From Lentibacter sp. XHP0401 (GTDB lineage: Bacteria > Pseudomonadota > Alphaproteobacteria > Rhodobacterales > Rhodobacteraceae): a DNA stretch of 64,000 nt. Location: positions 1 to 64,000 of the forward strand of contig NZ_JAOWLC010000002.1 in the NCBI RefSeq assembly GCF_025751535.1, read 5' to 3'. Shown here piece after piece: positions 1 through 9,370 of this stretch. The notes beneath the pieces are model-generated. The model did not search any database. It had not been told where the DNA came from and worked only from the letters and a program-made list of their open reading frames with translations. The position numbers were made by a program, and so were the translations under genes. Each line of letters opens with the position of its first letter. The stretch's first letter is position 1.

Positions 1-123
1 CTCAAGCCGATCCAAAGGCCGGATACATATCAGCGACTTCCTGAAGACGTGCAATTGAACACTTGCGAACAGCAGCCGGTACATACATCTGGGCTCTAAC
101 ATTTCCCCGGATTTTCAGCTGGG

Positions 124-272
124 AAAGCTACCCACAACAACAGACTGTAGGTAGCTAAAGCTACCCCATCTGCCCCTTACGCCGGGGAGGCGCTCCGTCG
201 GACAGATAAAAATTATCTGTCCGACTGCGCGGCTGGCTACGCCAGCCTTGCATGGCCTCCGCCAAGGCGGAG
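124..272. repeat. Flanking direct repeat, left copy, with three internal hairpins
   Basis: This stretch is nearly repeated at 62813-62973. It holds three inverted repeats in a row: GGTAGC/GCTACC at 150-165, GTCGGACAGATAA/TTATCTGTCCGAC at 197-225 (13-bp arms, 3-base loop), and GGCTGGC/GCCAGCC at 231-247. It lies just downstream of the integrase stop, as the right copy does for the second integrase. The hairpins lack a T-run, so a recombination, transfer or replication site is at least as likely as a terminator. The role is inferred. Confidence 0.8.
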
Positions 273-298
273 AGGAAAGGCCGGCCCGGAAGCCCGGA

Positions 299-1687
299 CT
301 AGTCGACTGTCCGGGCCGGCACCCATGGCAGCTTCCGGATCCCTTGGAGCTTCACTGCGAGTGGGGTTGTCTCGCTGTAACGCTCTGCTGTGATGGTGCC
401 CCCGGAATGGCCGAGAATGTCCTTCCGGACGGCCTCCGGAATGTCGGTCATCCGGCCCAGCTGGGTGGCCACGTAATGCCGGAAACTGTGGAACACCTTG
501 CCGCCCGGATTGCCGTTCAATTGGGTCCGGATCAACTTCCGGAAGCGGTAATCCAGTTGATCGCCAAACCCGGTGCCCTTGCGAGGGCGCAAGTCCGGGA
601 ACAGGTCCGCCTCTGGCCCGTGGTGGGCAATCTGGCGGGCGGCGTGCTCACGCAGTCCGAGGGCGATCAGTTGCGGATGCAGCGGCAGATCGCGTTCTGC
701 TGCTAGCGTTTTGAGGCCCCGGTTTGCATTGGGCGCGATGATGAGAGCGGGCAGGGCGTCGATCAGGGTGATCTCTGCCGCTTTCAGGCCTGCGATCTCT
801 TCCCGCCGCGCGCCGGTCAGAGCCGCGATCAGCGGCACCCAGTAGAGCCCGTCCTGAACCAGCGTCGTGCCTGCTTCCTGCCAATGTCTCTTGCTCTGCC
901 AACCGTGCCAGACGGGATGGCTGAACACCGCTTGGAGATCGTCAACAGTGAAGGCGGGGCGCTCGTCGCGTTCGCGCACCGCCTTGCGCTGGCGCAGCGC
1001 GCCGAGGTCCAGGTTGTTCACCGAGGACACACCCTCAGCCCGCGCCTTGGTAAACAGCTGGCCCAGATAGTCGAGGTTGCGGTTGATCGTTGTCGACGAC
1101 AAACTTTTGACCTCACGTCCTCTATTCTCCGCAATGATCTGCCGGATCGGCTTGGCCCGATCCTTTGGAGATTTGCGATAACTCTGTGGCAATTGTTCCA
1201 AAGCCTCAACAAATGCGGCTAAATGGGGCTGGCGTAGCAGGCGCATGTCCTGCACACCCGTGATTTCGCGGAATAGATCATACACTTTGGTCATTTGCGA
1301 AATCATCGCTTCCGACATGCCCGCCTTGCGCTTTTGGGCCATCAGGCGGGCGGCGATAGCCTTGGTCGAGGTTGAATAAGCCTCGACGCTTGGCTGAGTT
1401 GTTGTTTTACGCTGTGGCGGTTTCCGGACGGGTAGGGCGTCGCCCAACTCGTCCTGGATGACACCACGCAATCGCGTGACGACCCCGGCATAATCGGTGC
1501 GGCCATCAGCCATCTCCTGGAACGCCCGTGCGCTCTCTGCCGTGACAAGCGCAGCGAGGTGGCGGGCCTCGTTCGGATTCGGGGTTTGCAAGCTGATGAG
1601 AAGGGTTTTACCGCCAAGGGCGGTGGGAAGTCGTCTGCGCCAGTAGTAAATTGCGGTTCGGCGCACGGTGTGGGCAGCAAGGGCCAT
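299..1687 (-). CDS. Tyrosine recombinase/integrase (DUF6538-type N-terminus), full length
   Basis: A 462-residue phage-type integrase that would cut and join DNA at an attachment site. The N-terminus (VRRTAIYYWRRRLP) resembles the DUF6538 domain found on many alphaproteobacterial integrases. A core-binding region follows. The C-terminal catalytic domain shows the first Arg in LTGARREEIAGL, the HSFRHYVATQLG box (H-x-x-R), the His in LGHSGG and the nucleophile Tyr in ERYSE near residue 440. The C-terminal part closely resembles the truncated integrase at 63089-64000. The gene appears intact, and the triple-hairpin repeat begins 27 bp past its stop. The target site is unknown. Confidence 0.93.
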   Translation of the reverse strand: MALAAHTVRRTAIYYWRRRLPTALGGKTLLISLQTPNPNEARHLAALVTAESARAFQEMADGRTDYAGVVTRLRGVIQDELGDALPVRKPPQRKTTTQPSVEAYSTSTKAIAARLMAQKRKAGMSEAMISQMTKVYDLFREITGVQDMRLLRQPHLAAFVEALEQLPQSYRKSPKDRAKPIRQIIAENRGREVKSLSSTTINRNLDYLGQLFTKARAEGVSSVNNLDLGALRQRKAVRERDERPAFTVDDLQAVFSHPVWHGWQSKRHWQEAGTTLVQDGLYWVPLIAALTGARREEIAGLKAAEITLIDALPALIIAPNANRGLKTLAAERDLPLHPQLIALGLREHAARQIAHHGPEADLFPDLRPRKGTGFGDQLDYRFRKLIRTQLNGNPGGKVFHSFRHYVATQLGRMTDIPEAVRKDILGHSGGTITAERYSETTPLAVKLQGIRKLPWVPARTVD

Positions 1688-2149
1688 GGGTCACTCCTGT
1701 AAGAGTGCCTGTATAGTCGTGCAAAAACAATCGCTTGTGCATCATGCATGTGTATCAACCGTGGTTGATATGCCATTTTCATATGCATGTCAGATACTTG
1801 CTGGAAAATGGCTCCGGCGGTAGGGATCGGAGTTAAACTTTGTTAAGTCATTGATATCGCTTTCGTTCTCGTTGAAGCGGCTCGGCGATCAAAACTTGCG
1901 ATATGCCTCAAATGTATGACGCGTGTTGTCGGAGACCGCAAGAGGTGTTGCCAGTCATCCTATTTTACGTGTCAAATCGCTGACCTCTGTCCGTCGTCAA
2001 ATACAGTTGGACTTCAGATCGTTTTGCGCACTGTAGGCTCTGGCTAGTTTGTGCATTCTGTCTTCAATGTCGGATACATCTTAGCACGCTGTCCAGTTTT
2101 GCCGGACCACTTCACTAATGCGCGACAGGTCCAATTCCACGAGATATCG
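1688..2149. other. Intergenic region between integrase and cobQ; possible insertion-sequence end
   Basis: About 460 bp with no convincing gene. On the minus strand the sequence around 2088-2107 reads TGGTCCGGCAAAACTGGACA, which looks like the terminal repeat of an IS3-type element, but no transposase is attached. The integrase promoter should lie near 1700-1800, where TATGCATG and CATGCATG motifs occur, but I cannot define it. This is where an element boundary would be expected. Confidence 0.3.
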
Positions 2150-2186
2150 AAAAACTCTCTGACACTTACTCATGAAGTGAGAGAGT
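2150..2186 (-). terminator. Rho-independent terminator overlapping the cobQ 3' end
   Basis: Read on the minus strand, ACTCTCTCACTT pairs with AAGTG-TC-AGAGAGT (a two-base bulge) around a short loop, and TTTTTC follows directly. The hairpin covers the cobQ stop codon at 2170-2172, so it would end the cobO-cobQ transcript. Confidence 0.7.
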
Positions 2187-3624
2187 GTGAGAGAAGACCG
2201 GCTACGTCGAGGTGTGTTTCAAGATGTGCCGCAAGCGCATCGAGGGTGCTTTCTACAGACCCTTGATATGAGTGCGCGCCACCTGCGGCCCCTGACTTGC
2301 CCAGCCATGCTTTACGAAAGATGTCATCGCTGAACATGCCGTGCAGATAGCTGCCACAGACACGCCCATCGGGGGAAATCGCGCCCTCTGTGCGTCCATT
2401 GACGTGGGCAAAAGGGCGCGATCTGTCTGCGCCGTCGCTGGTGCCAATGTGGATTTCATAACCCGAGAAGGGCAGGTTCAGCCCGGCGTGATGGGCTGTC
2501 ACTTCAGTCAGGTGTTTGTCACCGCCCATTGTTGTTTTGATGTCCAGAAGGCCGAGGCCCGGTGTTGTGCCGGGCGCTCCTTCAATGCCGTGCGGGTCGG
2601 CGACACTATGCCCAAGCATCTGATATCCGCCGCAAATCCCCAAGATGCGCCCGCCGCGCCGGTGGTGTGCCAGAATATCGATATCCCAGCCTTGAGCCCG
2701 CAGAAAAGCCAGCTCGCCGCGTGTTGATTTCGTGCCGGGCAGAATGACCAGATCAGCGTCGCAGGGGATCGGCCGGCCGGGCGGCAGTATGGTCACGCGA
2801 CAGCCGGGTTCGGCAACGAGCGGGTCAAGGTCGTCAAAATTTGCGATGCGTGAAAACTGCAGGCAAACGATATGAAAACCATCAGTCTGAGGGGCCTCCG
2901 CGATGTCCAGCGCATCTTCGGCGGGCAGGCGCCATGCCTCGGCGAACCACGGTGCGACGCCGAAACCGCGCCAGCCGGTCTGGTTTTCTATCAACGCATA
3001 GCCGTCATCAAACAACCTTGGATCACCGCGAAACTTGTTGATGATGAACCCCGCTATGCGCGCGCCATCAGCGGGGGAAAGCACCGCTTGCGTGCCGACG
3101 ATCTGCGCGATGACGCCGCCACGGTCGATGTCCCCACACAGGATGACGGGCACATCGGCCGCCTCGGCAAAGCCCATGTTGGCGATATCGCCATGACGGA
3201 GATTGATTTCGGCCGGACTGCCCGCACCTTCGACGATCACCAGATCATGGGCGTTGCGCAACCGCTCGAAGCTTTCGAGCACTGCGGGCATCAACGTTGG
3301 TTTGAGCTTGTAGTATTCTCCCGCTTTGGCGGTCGCAAAACGCCGCCCTTGCACGATGACTTGCGCGCCAATATCGCTCTCGGGTTTGAGCAGGACAGGG
3401 TTCATGTCGGTATGAAGCGGCACACCGCAAGCCAGGGCCTGAAGCGCTTGTGCGCGGCCTATTTCTCCACCATCAGATGTAACAGCGGCGTTGTTTGACA
3501 TGTTCTGCGGCTTGAAGGGCGCCACAGAAAACCCGCGAAGGCGTGCGGCGCGGCACAGCCCAGCCACCAACATCGATTTCCCGACGTTGGAGCCCGTGCC
3601 CTGAAGCATCAGCGCATTGGTCAA
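2170..3624 (-). CDS. cobQ: Cobyric acid synthase (glutamine-hydrolysing)
   Basis: Amidates the b, d, e and g carboxylates of adenosyl-cobyrinic acid a,c-diamide to give adenosylcobyric acid, using glutamine and ATP. The 484 residues match the family length. The N-terminal dethiobiotin-synthetase-like ATPase starts with [11 protein letters not shown] (P-loop). The C-terminal class I glutamine amidotransferase has the nucleophile Cys in [10 protein letters not shown] and the catalytic His in GSYLHGMF. It follows cobO on the minus strand by a few bases, so the two probably share a transcript that ends at the hairpin over its stop codon. Confidence 0.96.
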   Translation of the reverse strand: MTNALMLQGTGSNVGKSMLVAGLCRAARLRGFSVAPFKPQNMSNNAAVTSDGGEIGRAQALQALACGVPLHTDMNPVLLKPESDIGAQVIVQGRRFATAKAGEYYKLKPTLMPAVLESFERLRNAHDLVIVEGAGSPAEINLRHGDIANMGFAEAADVPVILCGDIDRGGVIAQIVGTQAVLSPADGARIAGFIINKFRGDPRLFDDGYALIENQTGWRGFGVAPWFAEAWRLPAEDALDIAEAPQTDGFHIVCLQFSRIANFDDLDPLVAEPGCRVTILPPGRPIPCDADLVILPGTKSTRGELAFLRAQGWDIDILAHHRRGGRILGICGGYQMLGHSVADPHGIEGAPGTTPGLGLLDIKTTMGGDKHLTEVTAHHAGLNLPFSGYEIHIGTSDGADRSRPFAHVNGRTEGAISPDGRVCGSYLHGMFSDDIFRKAWLGKSGAAGGAHSYQGSVESTLDALAAHLETHLDVAGLLSHSLTS

Positions 3625-3627
3625 AGC

Positions 3628-4239
3628 TTACATTTCCACGCCATTCTGGGCTTTGATGCCATCGCGGAACGGGTGTTTGACAAGTGTCATTTCTGTAACA
3701 AGATCAGCGGCTTCGATAAGCTCGGGCTTGGCGTTTCGCCCGGTCAGGCAGACATGCGTCATCTCAGGCTTCTCGTGCAGGAGGAAGTCAACAACCTCAT
3801 CTATATCAAGATAGTCGTTGCGCAGGGCAATGTTTATTTCGTCCAGTAAAACGAACTGAATTTCAGGATCAAGGATTTGTTCCTTGGCTATCTTCCAACC
3901 GTTTTGTGCGGCGGCAATATCGCGCTCACGATCCTGGGTTTCCCAAGTGAAGCCCTCGCCCGATACGAAGAATCGGCACTCATCCTGAAAGTGTTCGCGC
4001 AGCAATATCTTCTCGCCAGTGGCCCAGTCGCCTTTGATAAACTGCACCACAGCGCAGGGCATTTTATGGGCGATACAGCGCATGATCATGCCGAAACCGG
4101 AGGAAGATTTGCCCTTGCCTTTGCCAGTATGCACTATGATCAGGCCCTTTTCTTCGGTCTTTGACTGCATCATCTTGTCGCGCGCTTGTTTGATTTTGCG
4201 CATTTTCTCGGCGTGGCGCGCATTAATGTCTTCGATCAT
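3628..4239 (-). CDS. cobO: Cob(I)yrinic acid a,c-diamide adenosyltransferase (corrinoid adenosyltransferase)
   Basis: Transfers the 5'-deoxyadenosyl group from ATP to the cobalt of the corrinoid. The 203-residue protein has the CobO/BtuR P-loop in VHTGKGKGKSSSGFG, the VVQFIKGDW strand and VLLDEINIAL. The open frame runs upstream to 4428, but Met at 4239 is preceded by GAGGAAACCCC and matches the usual family start, so I take that one. It reads away from the riboswitch at 4288-4475, which is on the opposite strand and so does not control it directly. Confidence 0.95.
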   Translation of the reverse strand: MIEDINARHAEKMRKIKQARDKMMQSKTEEKGLIIVHTGKGKGKSSSGFGMIMRCIAHKMPCAVVQFIKGDWATGEKILLREHFQDECRFFVSGEGFTWETQDRERDIAAAQNGWKIAKEQILDPEIQFVLLDEINIALRNDYLDIDEVVDFLLHEKPEMTHVCLTGRNAKPELIEAADLVTEMTLVKHPFRDGIKAQNGVEM

Positions 4240-4287
4240 GGGGTTTCCTCGTTCTTGACAAGTTTCATACTTTGGGGCTTTGTGCCC

Positions 4288-4475
4288 GAGTGTTGGTGCC
4301 TGTGTAAACAGGTGAAAAGGGAATGTGCATCCGGAAGTCTTCCGGTCAAGCACAGCCGCCCCCGCGACCGTGAACGGAAAACAAGGTGTCTCATCGCCAC
4401 TGGCCAAAAGCTGGGAAGGCAGAGACATCGTAGGGTATCCGCCCTAGTTTCCGTGAGCCGGGAGACCTGCCAGCG
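4288..4475 (+). promoter_or_regulatory. Cobalamin riboswitch 1, upstream of the cobW-cobN operon
   Basis: The aptamer has the expected order: the entry helix near TGTTGGTGCCTGTG, AAAAGGGAATGTG, the core GCCGCCCCCGCGACCGTGAACGG, GGGAAGGCAGAGA, and the closing B12 box AGCCGGGAGACCTGCC at 4456-4471. Downstream, GACGGGGT (4491-4498) can pair with ACCCCGTC (4536-4543), a candidate expression platform 40 bp before the first gene. Known B12 riboswitches of this class repress when adenosylcobalamin is bound. Confidence 0.93.
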
Positions 4476-4581
4476 CAAATGCTAAGACCGGACGGGGTGT
4501 TCCGGTGTCGAGGTATGTGCTGGCTTCCAGTCGCGACCCCGTCATCAGACCCACGTCTCATTGAAAATGGGACCGAGGACA

Positions 4582-5004
4582 ATGACCACCGAAATACAAA
4601 ACGAAAACGTAAGCCCGAAGGGAGCAACACAGCTTTTAGTCTGTGTTAAATGCCGTCGCGGCCAGGACATGCCCGAGGATGAACGCCGCCCGGGACAGAC
4701 CTTGTTTGATCAGATCAGCACTTTGGATTTGCCAACCGGCGTCGAGGTGTCTCCTGTCGAATGCCTGCAAAACTGCGATCACGGCTGCACCGTAGCATTG
4801 CGCGGCGGCGACAATCGGTGGACGTATGTGTTCGCCAATGTCGATCAAACGGATCATCCCGAGATGATCCTCGATGGTGCGGCGCGCTATCACGCAACTG
4901 ATGACGGGTTGATCCCCTGGCGCACCCGCCCCGAGCATTTCAAGCGCAACTGTGTCGCGCGTATCCCCCCTGTAAACATGCCTCTGGAGGTCAAAAATGT
5001 CTGA
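4582..5004 (+). CDS. DUF1636 protein, probable small iron-sulfur or metal-binding protein
   Basis: A 140-residue protein encoded first in the riboswitch-led operon. It has C-x2-C near residues 21-24 and C-x3-C-x3-C at 61-69 (CLQNCDHGC), like thioredoxin-fold [2Fe-2S] ferredoxins. An in-frame TTG at 4561 would lengthen it, but ATG 4582 has GAGGA 5 bp upstream and is preferred. Its stop overlaps the cobW start. DUF1636 genes commonly sit beside cobW and cobN; whether it handles metal, electrons or both is unknown. Assignment to DUF1636 is by recalled family resemblance. Confidence 0.8.
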   Translation: MTTEIQNENVSPKGATQLLVCVKCRRGQDMPEDERRPGQTLFDQISTLDLPTGVEVSPVECLQNCDHGCTVALRGGDNRWTYVFANVDQTDHPEMILDGAARYHATDDGLIPWRTRPEHFKRNCVARIPPVNMPLEVKNV

Positions 5005-6055
5005 TCTTGCAAAACTGCCTGTAACCGTGATTACCGGATTTCTGGGCTCCGGCAAAACAACGCTCATCCGCAGTTTGATGCAAAACCCCGGAGGCAAGCG
5101 CCTTGCGGTGATCGTCAACGAATTTGGCGATGTTGGTGTCGACGGCGAAATCCTGAAAAGCTGCGCAATTCCTGATTGTCCGGCTGAAAACATTCTTGAG
5201 CTGGCCAATGGGTGCATTTGCTGCACCGTGGCTGATGACTTCATTCCAACCATCGAAGCGCTCATGGCATTGGATCCCCGGCCTGATCATATCCTGATTG
5301 AAACCTCTGGTCTGGCACTGCCCAAACCACTGCTCAAGGCGTTTGATTGGCCTGATATCCGCTCGAAGATCACGGTTGACGGGGTGATCGCTCTGGCAGA
5401 TGCCGAGGCTGTAGCTGCGGGGCGTTTCGCGCCGAATGTGGCCGCAGTTGATGCGCAGCGTCTGGCCGATGACAGCATTGATCACGAAACGCCGCTGTCC
5501 GAGGTATTCGAAGACCAGATCGCTTGCGCGGATATCATCCTGCTGACCAAGCCTGATCTGGCTGGCCCTGACGGCGTTGCCAAAGCCAAGGCCATGATCG
5601 AAGCTGAAACACCACGCCCGTTGCCGGTAATCGAAGTGGCCGAGGGTGCGATTGATCCGCGTATTATTCTGGGCCTTGAGGCCGCCGCAGAGGATGACAT
5701 CGATGCGCGTCCCAGTCATCACGACGATCACGACGACCATGAGCATGAAGATTTTGAATCCATCGTGGTCGACATCCCCGAGCTGGACGATCCTGCTGCC
5801 CTTGTCGCGGCTATCGAGGGGCTGGCGCGCGATCACAATATCTTGCGCATCAAGGGCTATGCAGCAGTCACAGGCAAGCCCATGCGCCTGTTGGTGCAGG
5901 CCGTCGGTGCGCGCGTGCGTCACCAATATGACCGCCCTTGGAGCGCGTCCGAACCCCGCCAGGGGCGCTTGGTGGTTATTGCCGAGCATGACGACATCAA
6001 CCCTGATGTTATTCGCGCGGCCTTGGGCAATGCCCAAAGCCAAGCAGCCGAGTAA
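4997..6055 (+). CDS. cobW: CobW, COG0523 GTPase / cobalt metallochaperone
   Basis: A 352-residue G3E-family GTPase thought to deliver Co2+ to the cobaltochelatase. The N-terminus has the P-loop GFLGSGKTT and the metal-binding GCICC motif at residues 72-76; TKPD gives base recognition. A His/Asp/Glu-rich stretch near residues 233-247 (SHHDDHDDHEHED) is a second likely metal site. The C-terminal CobW domain follows. The start overlaps the DUF1636 stop, and cobN begins 6 bp after its stop, which fits delivery to CobN. Confidence 0.94.
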   Translation: MSDLAKLPVTVITGFLGSGKTTLIRSLMQNPGGKRLAVIVNEFGDVGVDGEILKSCAIPDCPAENILELANGCICCTVADDFIPTIEALMALDPRPDHILIETSGLALPKPLLKAFDWPDIRSKITVDGVIALADAEAVAAGRFAPNVAAVDAQRLADDSIDHETPLSEVFEDQIACADIILLTKPDLAGPDGVAKAKAMIEAETPRPLPVIEVAEGAIDPRIILGLEAAAEDDIDARPSHHDDHDDHEHEDFESIVVDIPELDDPAALVAAIEGLARDHNILRIKGYAAVTGKPMRLLVQAVGARVRHQYDRPWSASEPRQGRLVVIAEHDDINPDVIRAALGNAQSQAAE

Positions 6056-6061
6056 GCGCGC

Positions 6062-9000
6062 ATGCATGTCATCTTTCGTGAAAGCCACGGGTTGGACGAG
6101 GCCGAGACGCCGACAGATCTGGGGCAGGATGCCGCCGATCTGGTTGTGCTGTCCTTGTCTGACTCCGACTTGGGAGCTTTTGCGGAAGGCTGGCATCGCG
6201 GCGGCGGACAAGAGGGGCTTTTGCCATCCTTGCGGTTGGCGAATATTGCTGCGCTGAAACATCCGCTGTCGGTTGATACCTATGTGGAGCAAACGCTCTC
6301 CGGTGCGCGTGGTATATTGATCCGGCTCATCGGTGGCGTCCCTTATTGGCCCTATGGTTTGCAACAAATCCGTGCGCTGGCTGAGGCGCACGGTATTGCG
6401 CTGGCCGTGTTGCCTGCGGATGGCCGCGCTGACAGCAGGCTTGACGAGATATCGACCTTGCCGGTGTCGACTTTGCGCCGGCTGACACATCTTTGCGATA
6501 CCGGTGGCGTAGTTGCAGCGCAGGCCGTTTTGGCCCAATTGGCATTGGCGGCGGGGCTTTATGCAGGGCCGGTTCCGGGTGACAAGGGCTTGCCGCCAGT
6601 GGGTGCATGGACGCCCGAGTCCGGCCCTGTTCGCGCGCTTTGCGCGCTTGAGGGTTCTTCTGCGGCTCAGGCGGGAGTGCCGCGCATTGTGATCGTGTTT
6701 TACAGATCGTATCTTGTTGCTGCCGATCTTGCACCGATCACAGCCTTGTTCACAGAGTTTCGAGCGCGCGATTGCGCCGTTGTCGCCTTGTTCGCGCCTT
6801 CGCTCAAAGCGCCGGACGCGGCCAGCTGGCTGCGCGAGCAGATCGCTAACTATCGCCCTGACGCGATCGTGAATGCGACGGCGTTTTCGGGGATAGGAGC
6901 GAATGGCAGTTCTCCCCTAGATGCTGCAGACGTTCCGGTTTTTCAGGTGGCATTGGCCACATCGACCCGTGAGGCTTGGGCGAGTTCCGAGCGCGGCCTG
7001 TCTCCTGCTGACCTCGCCATGCATGTTGTTTTGCCCGAGGTGGACGGGCGCATTCTGGCGGGTGTTGCCTCTTTCAAAGCCATGGCTGCGCGGGATGATT
7101 ACCTGCAATTCTCGCGTTCAATCCATGCGTCCGATGACGAGCGGATCAGCGCGATTTGCGGGCGGGTTCTGGGCTGGTTGGATTTGGCGGCGTGCCCCCG
7201 CGAAACGCGTCGTGTCATGCTGGTGTTGTCGACCTATCCCGGCAAGAACTGGAATATGGGCCATGCTGTGGGGCTGGATGCGCTGCAATCCACCGCCGCG
7301 ATTCTGGAGGACCTTGCCGGAGCGGGTTATGACACTGGCTGGGCAGGTGCGTGCGATCCCAGCACTTTTGCGATGCAGCATATCAGCTGGCCTTTGGCCG
7401 CGTATACAGCGGCGCTGACAAAGCTGCCCTTGGCCCTGCGCGAAGAAATCAGTGCGGCGTGGGGCGCGCCGGAAGATGACCCCGACCTGCGCGATGGAGC
7501 GTTCCATTTTGCGGCAACGACGCATGGCAAGGTGACTGTGGCCCTACAGCCCGAACGTGGCACGCCTGAGGGGCGGGAGGATAGCTATCACGATCTGTCC
7601 CGAACCCCGCGCCATGCCTATGTGGCGTTTTACCTTTGGACGCAGGAGCGCAGTGATGCTCTGGTTCACATCGGGGCCCATGGCACGCTTGAATGGTTGC
7701 CGGGCAAATCGGTCGCCCTGTCGGGAGCATGCTGGCCCGAAGCGCTGAGCGGCAGCTTGCCGGTGATCTACCCGTTTATCGTCAACGATCCGGGAGAGGC
7801 GGCACAGGCCAAACGGCGCATCGGTGCTGTGACTTTGGGCCATATCCCCCCGCCGATGCGTCAAAGCGAAACGCCTGACAGGCTGGGGCATCTTGAGGCT
7901 TTGCTGGACGAGTTCTCCAACGCTGACGGGCTGGATCCGCGCCGCCGCGACAGGCTGCAGGGCGATATCCGCACCGAGGCGCAGGCGCAGGGTGTTGAGC
8001 ATGATCTGGGTCTGGATGATGCCAGTTGCAGTGCCGAAGCGATCGCAAGCATCGACCGTTTTGTCTGCGACATCAAGGAAAGCCGCTTTGGCGAAGGCCT
8101 GCACATCTGGGGCAGAGCACCTGCCGCAGGCGCGCCTTTTGCAACCGCCGCCTCTGTGCAAAGCGAGCAGCGCGCGCTGTTGGATGCGCTTGACGGGCGG
8201 CGCATTGCGGCGGGGCCATCGGGCTCTCCTTATCGGGGGCGCTCGGATGTGCTGCCAACTGGGCGCAATCTTTTCACAACAGACCCTCGGGGCGTGCCGA
8301 CCCGCGCGGCCTATGCGCAGGGGGTGGTGCTGGCCCAAGAGCTGCTGCGCCGTCATTTGCAAGACGAGGGCGACTGGCCGCGCAACGTGATTGTTGACTT
8401 ATGGGGGTCGGCCACCATGCGCACGGCGGGCGAAGAATTCGCGATGGCGCTATGCCTGCTGGGCGTGCGCCCGGTCTGGGATGCTGCGTCCGAGCGGGTC
8501 TCGGGCATCGAGGTGTTGCCGATTGCCGAGCTGGAGCACCCGCGCATTGATGTGACATTGCGGGTGTCGGGCCTGTTTCGCGATGTGTTCCCGACGCTGT
8601 CTGCGCTTTATGCGCGAGCTATTCGTGCTTTGGCAGATCGTCAAGAAGCGCCAGACTGGAACCCCTTCGTTGGCCGCGAGGGCCTTGCGCGGGTCTATGG
8701 CCCAGCACCGGGGCAGTTTGGCCTTGGTATGGGGGCAGCATTGGACAGCTACGACGAAGACAGCAGGCACGCGGCGGGCGAAGCTTGGCTGAAAGCCAGC
8801 AGTTGGGCGTTGGACGGGGACAATGCCGCGCAAGACAGCGCAGGGATCGCGGCGCGCGTGGCCGCAGCAGACAGCTTTGTCCATTTGCAGGATTTGCCGG
8901 AAACCGATCTGTTGCTGGCGAGTGACTATGCTGCACATGAAGGCGGGTTTGCTGCCGCCCAGCAGGTCACTGGCGGCAAGGCGAAGCTCTTTCATGTCGA

Positions 9001-9370
9001 CAATACCGACCCCACGCGCCCGCGCGCCCGTGCGCTTAACGAAGAGATCGGGCGCGTTGTTCATGCGCGCGCGGCACAACCCACGTGGATTGCTGGGATG
9101 AAGCAGCACGGGTTTCGCGGCGCCGCCGAAATTGCCGCTACGCTGGACCATATGGCAAGTTTTGCGCATCTGGCCGGGGCGGTGTCGCCGCATCTGTTCG
9201 ATCTCTACCACGAGGCGACTTTGGGCGACCCTGAAACAGACGTTTTTTTGCGCGACGCTAACCCTGAGGCCCATGCGGCGATGCAGGCGCGCTTTGAAGC
9301 TCTGTTGAAAGCAGGGTTGTGGCAGACGCGGCGCAATTCGGTTTTTGCAAATCTGGAGCGGTCAGAATGA
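6062..9370 (+). CDS. cobN: Cobaltochelatase large subunit CobN
   Basis: Large subunit of the ATP-dependent aerobic cobaltochelatase, which inserts Co2+ into hydrogenobyrinic acid a,c-diamide. The 1102-residue protein shows the CobN/magnesium-chelatase-H features GKNWNMGHAVGLD, HIGAHGTLEWLPGKS and NVIVDLWGSATMRTAGEEFA. It is somewhat shorter than the ~1275-residue Pseudomonas denitrificans protein. Its CobS and CobT ATPase partners are not in this window. Its TGA overlaps the cobG ATG (ATGA at 9367-9370). Confidence 0.95.
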   Translation: MHVIFRESHGLDEAETPTDLGQDAADLVVLSLSDSDLGAFAEGWHRGGGQEGLLPSLRLANIAALKHPLSVDTYVEQTLSGARGILIRLIGGVPYWPYGLQQIRALAEAHGIALAVLPADGRADSRLDEISTLPVSTLRRLTHLCDTGGVVAAQAVLAQLALAAGLYAGPVPGDKGLPPVGAWTPESGPVRALCALEGSSAAQAGVPRIVIVFYRSYLVAADLAPITALFTEFRARDCAVVALFAPSLKAPDAASWLREQIANYRPDAIVNATAFSGIGANGSSPLDAADVPVFQVALATSTREAWASSERGLSPADLAMHVVLPEVDGRILAGVASFKAMAARDDYLQFSRSIHASDDERISAICGRVLGWLDLAACPRETRRVMLVLSTYPGKNWNMGHAVGLDALQSTAAILEDLAGAGYDTGWAGACDPSTFAMQHISWPLAAYTAALTKLPLALREEISAAWGAPEDDPDLRDGAFHFAATTHGKVTVALQPERGTPEGREDSYHDLSRTPRHAYVAFYLWTQERSDALVHIGAHGTLEWLPGKSVALSGACWPEALSGSLPVIYPFIVNDPGEAAQAKRRIGAVTLGHIPPPMRQSETPDRLGHLEALLDEFSNADGLDPRRRDRLQGDIRTEAQAQGVEHDLGLDDASCSAEAIASIDRFVCDIKESRFGEGLHIWGRAPAAGAPFATAASVQSEQRALLDALDGRRIAAGPSGSPYRGRSDVLPTGRNLFTTDPRGVPTRAAYAQGVVLAQELLRRHLQDEGDWPRNVIVDLWGSATMRTAGEEFAMALCLLGVRPVWDAASERVSGIEVLPIAELEHPRIDVTLRVSGLFRDVFPTLSALYARAIRALADRQEAPDWNPFVGREGLARVYGPAPGQFGLGMGAALDSYDEDSRHAAGEAWLKASSWALDGDNAAQDSAGIAARVAAADSFVHLQDLPETDLLLASDYAAHEGGFAAAQQVTGGKAKLFHVDNTDPTRPRARALNEEIGRVVHARAAQPTWIAGMKQHGFRGAAEIAATLDHMASFAHLAGAVSPHLFDLYHEATLGDPETDVFLRDANPEAHAAMQARFEALLKAGLWQTRRNSVFANLERSE

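Noticed and set aside
197-225. Palindrome after the integrase considered as a simple terminator
   Set aside because: There is no T-run on either strand, and its arrangement within a conserved three-hairpin repeat next to mobility genes suggests another role.
248-706. 152-codon plus-strand frame over the 3' end of the first integrase
   Set aside because: Antisense to the conserved catalytic domain; it is also mirrored at 63101-63472 over the second integrase only because the two integrases are homologous.
4991-6538. 515-codon open frame on the minus strand across cobW and cobN
   Set aside because: It is the reverse shadow of two clear genes in GC-rich DNA, with no family resemblance and no ribosome site.
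6062-9370. CobN shorter than the reference protein, considered as truncated
   Set aside because: Both ends look natural, with coupling to cobW and cobG, and the core chelatase motifs are intact. Length varies in this family.
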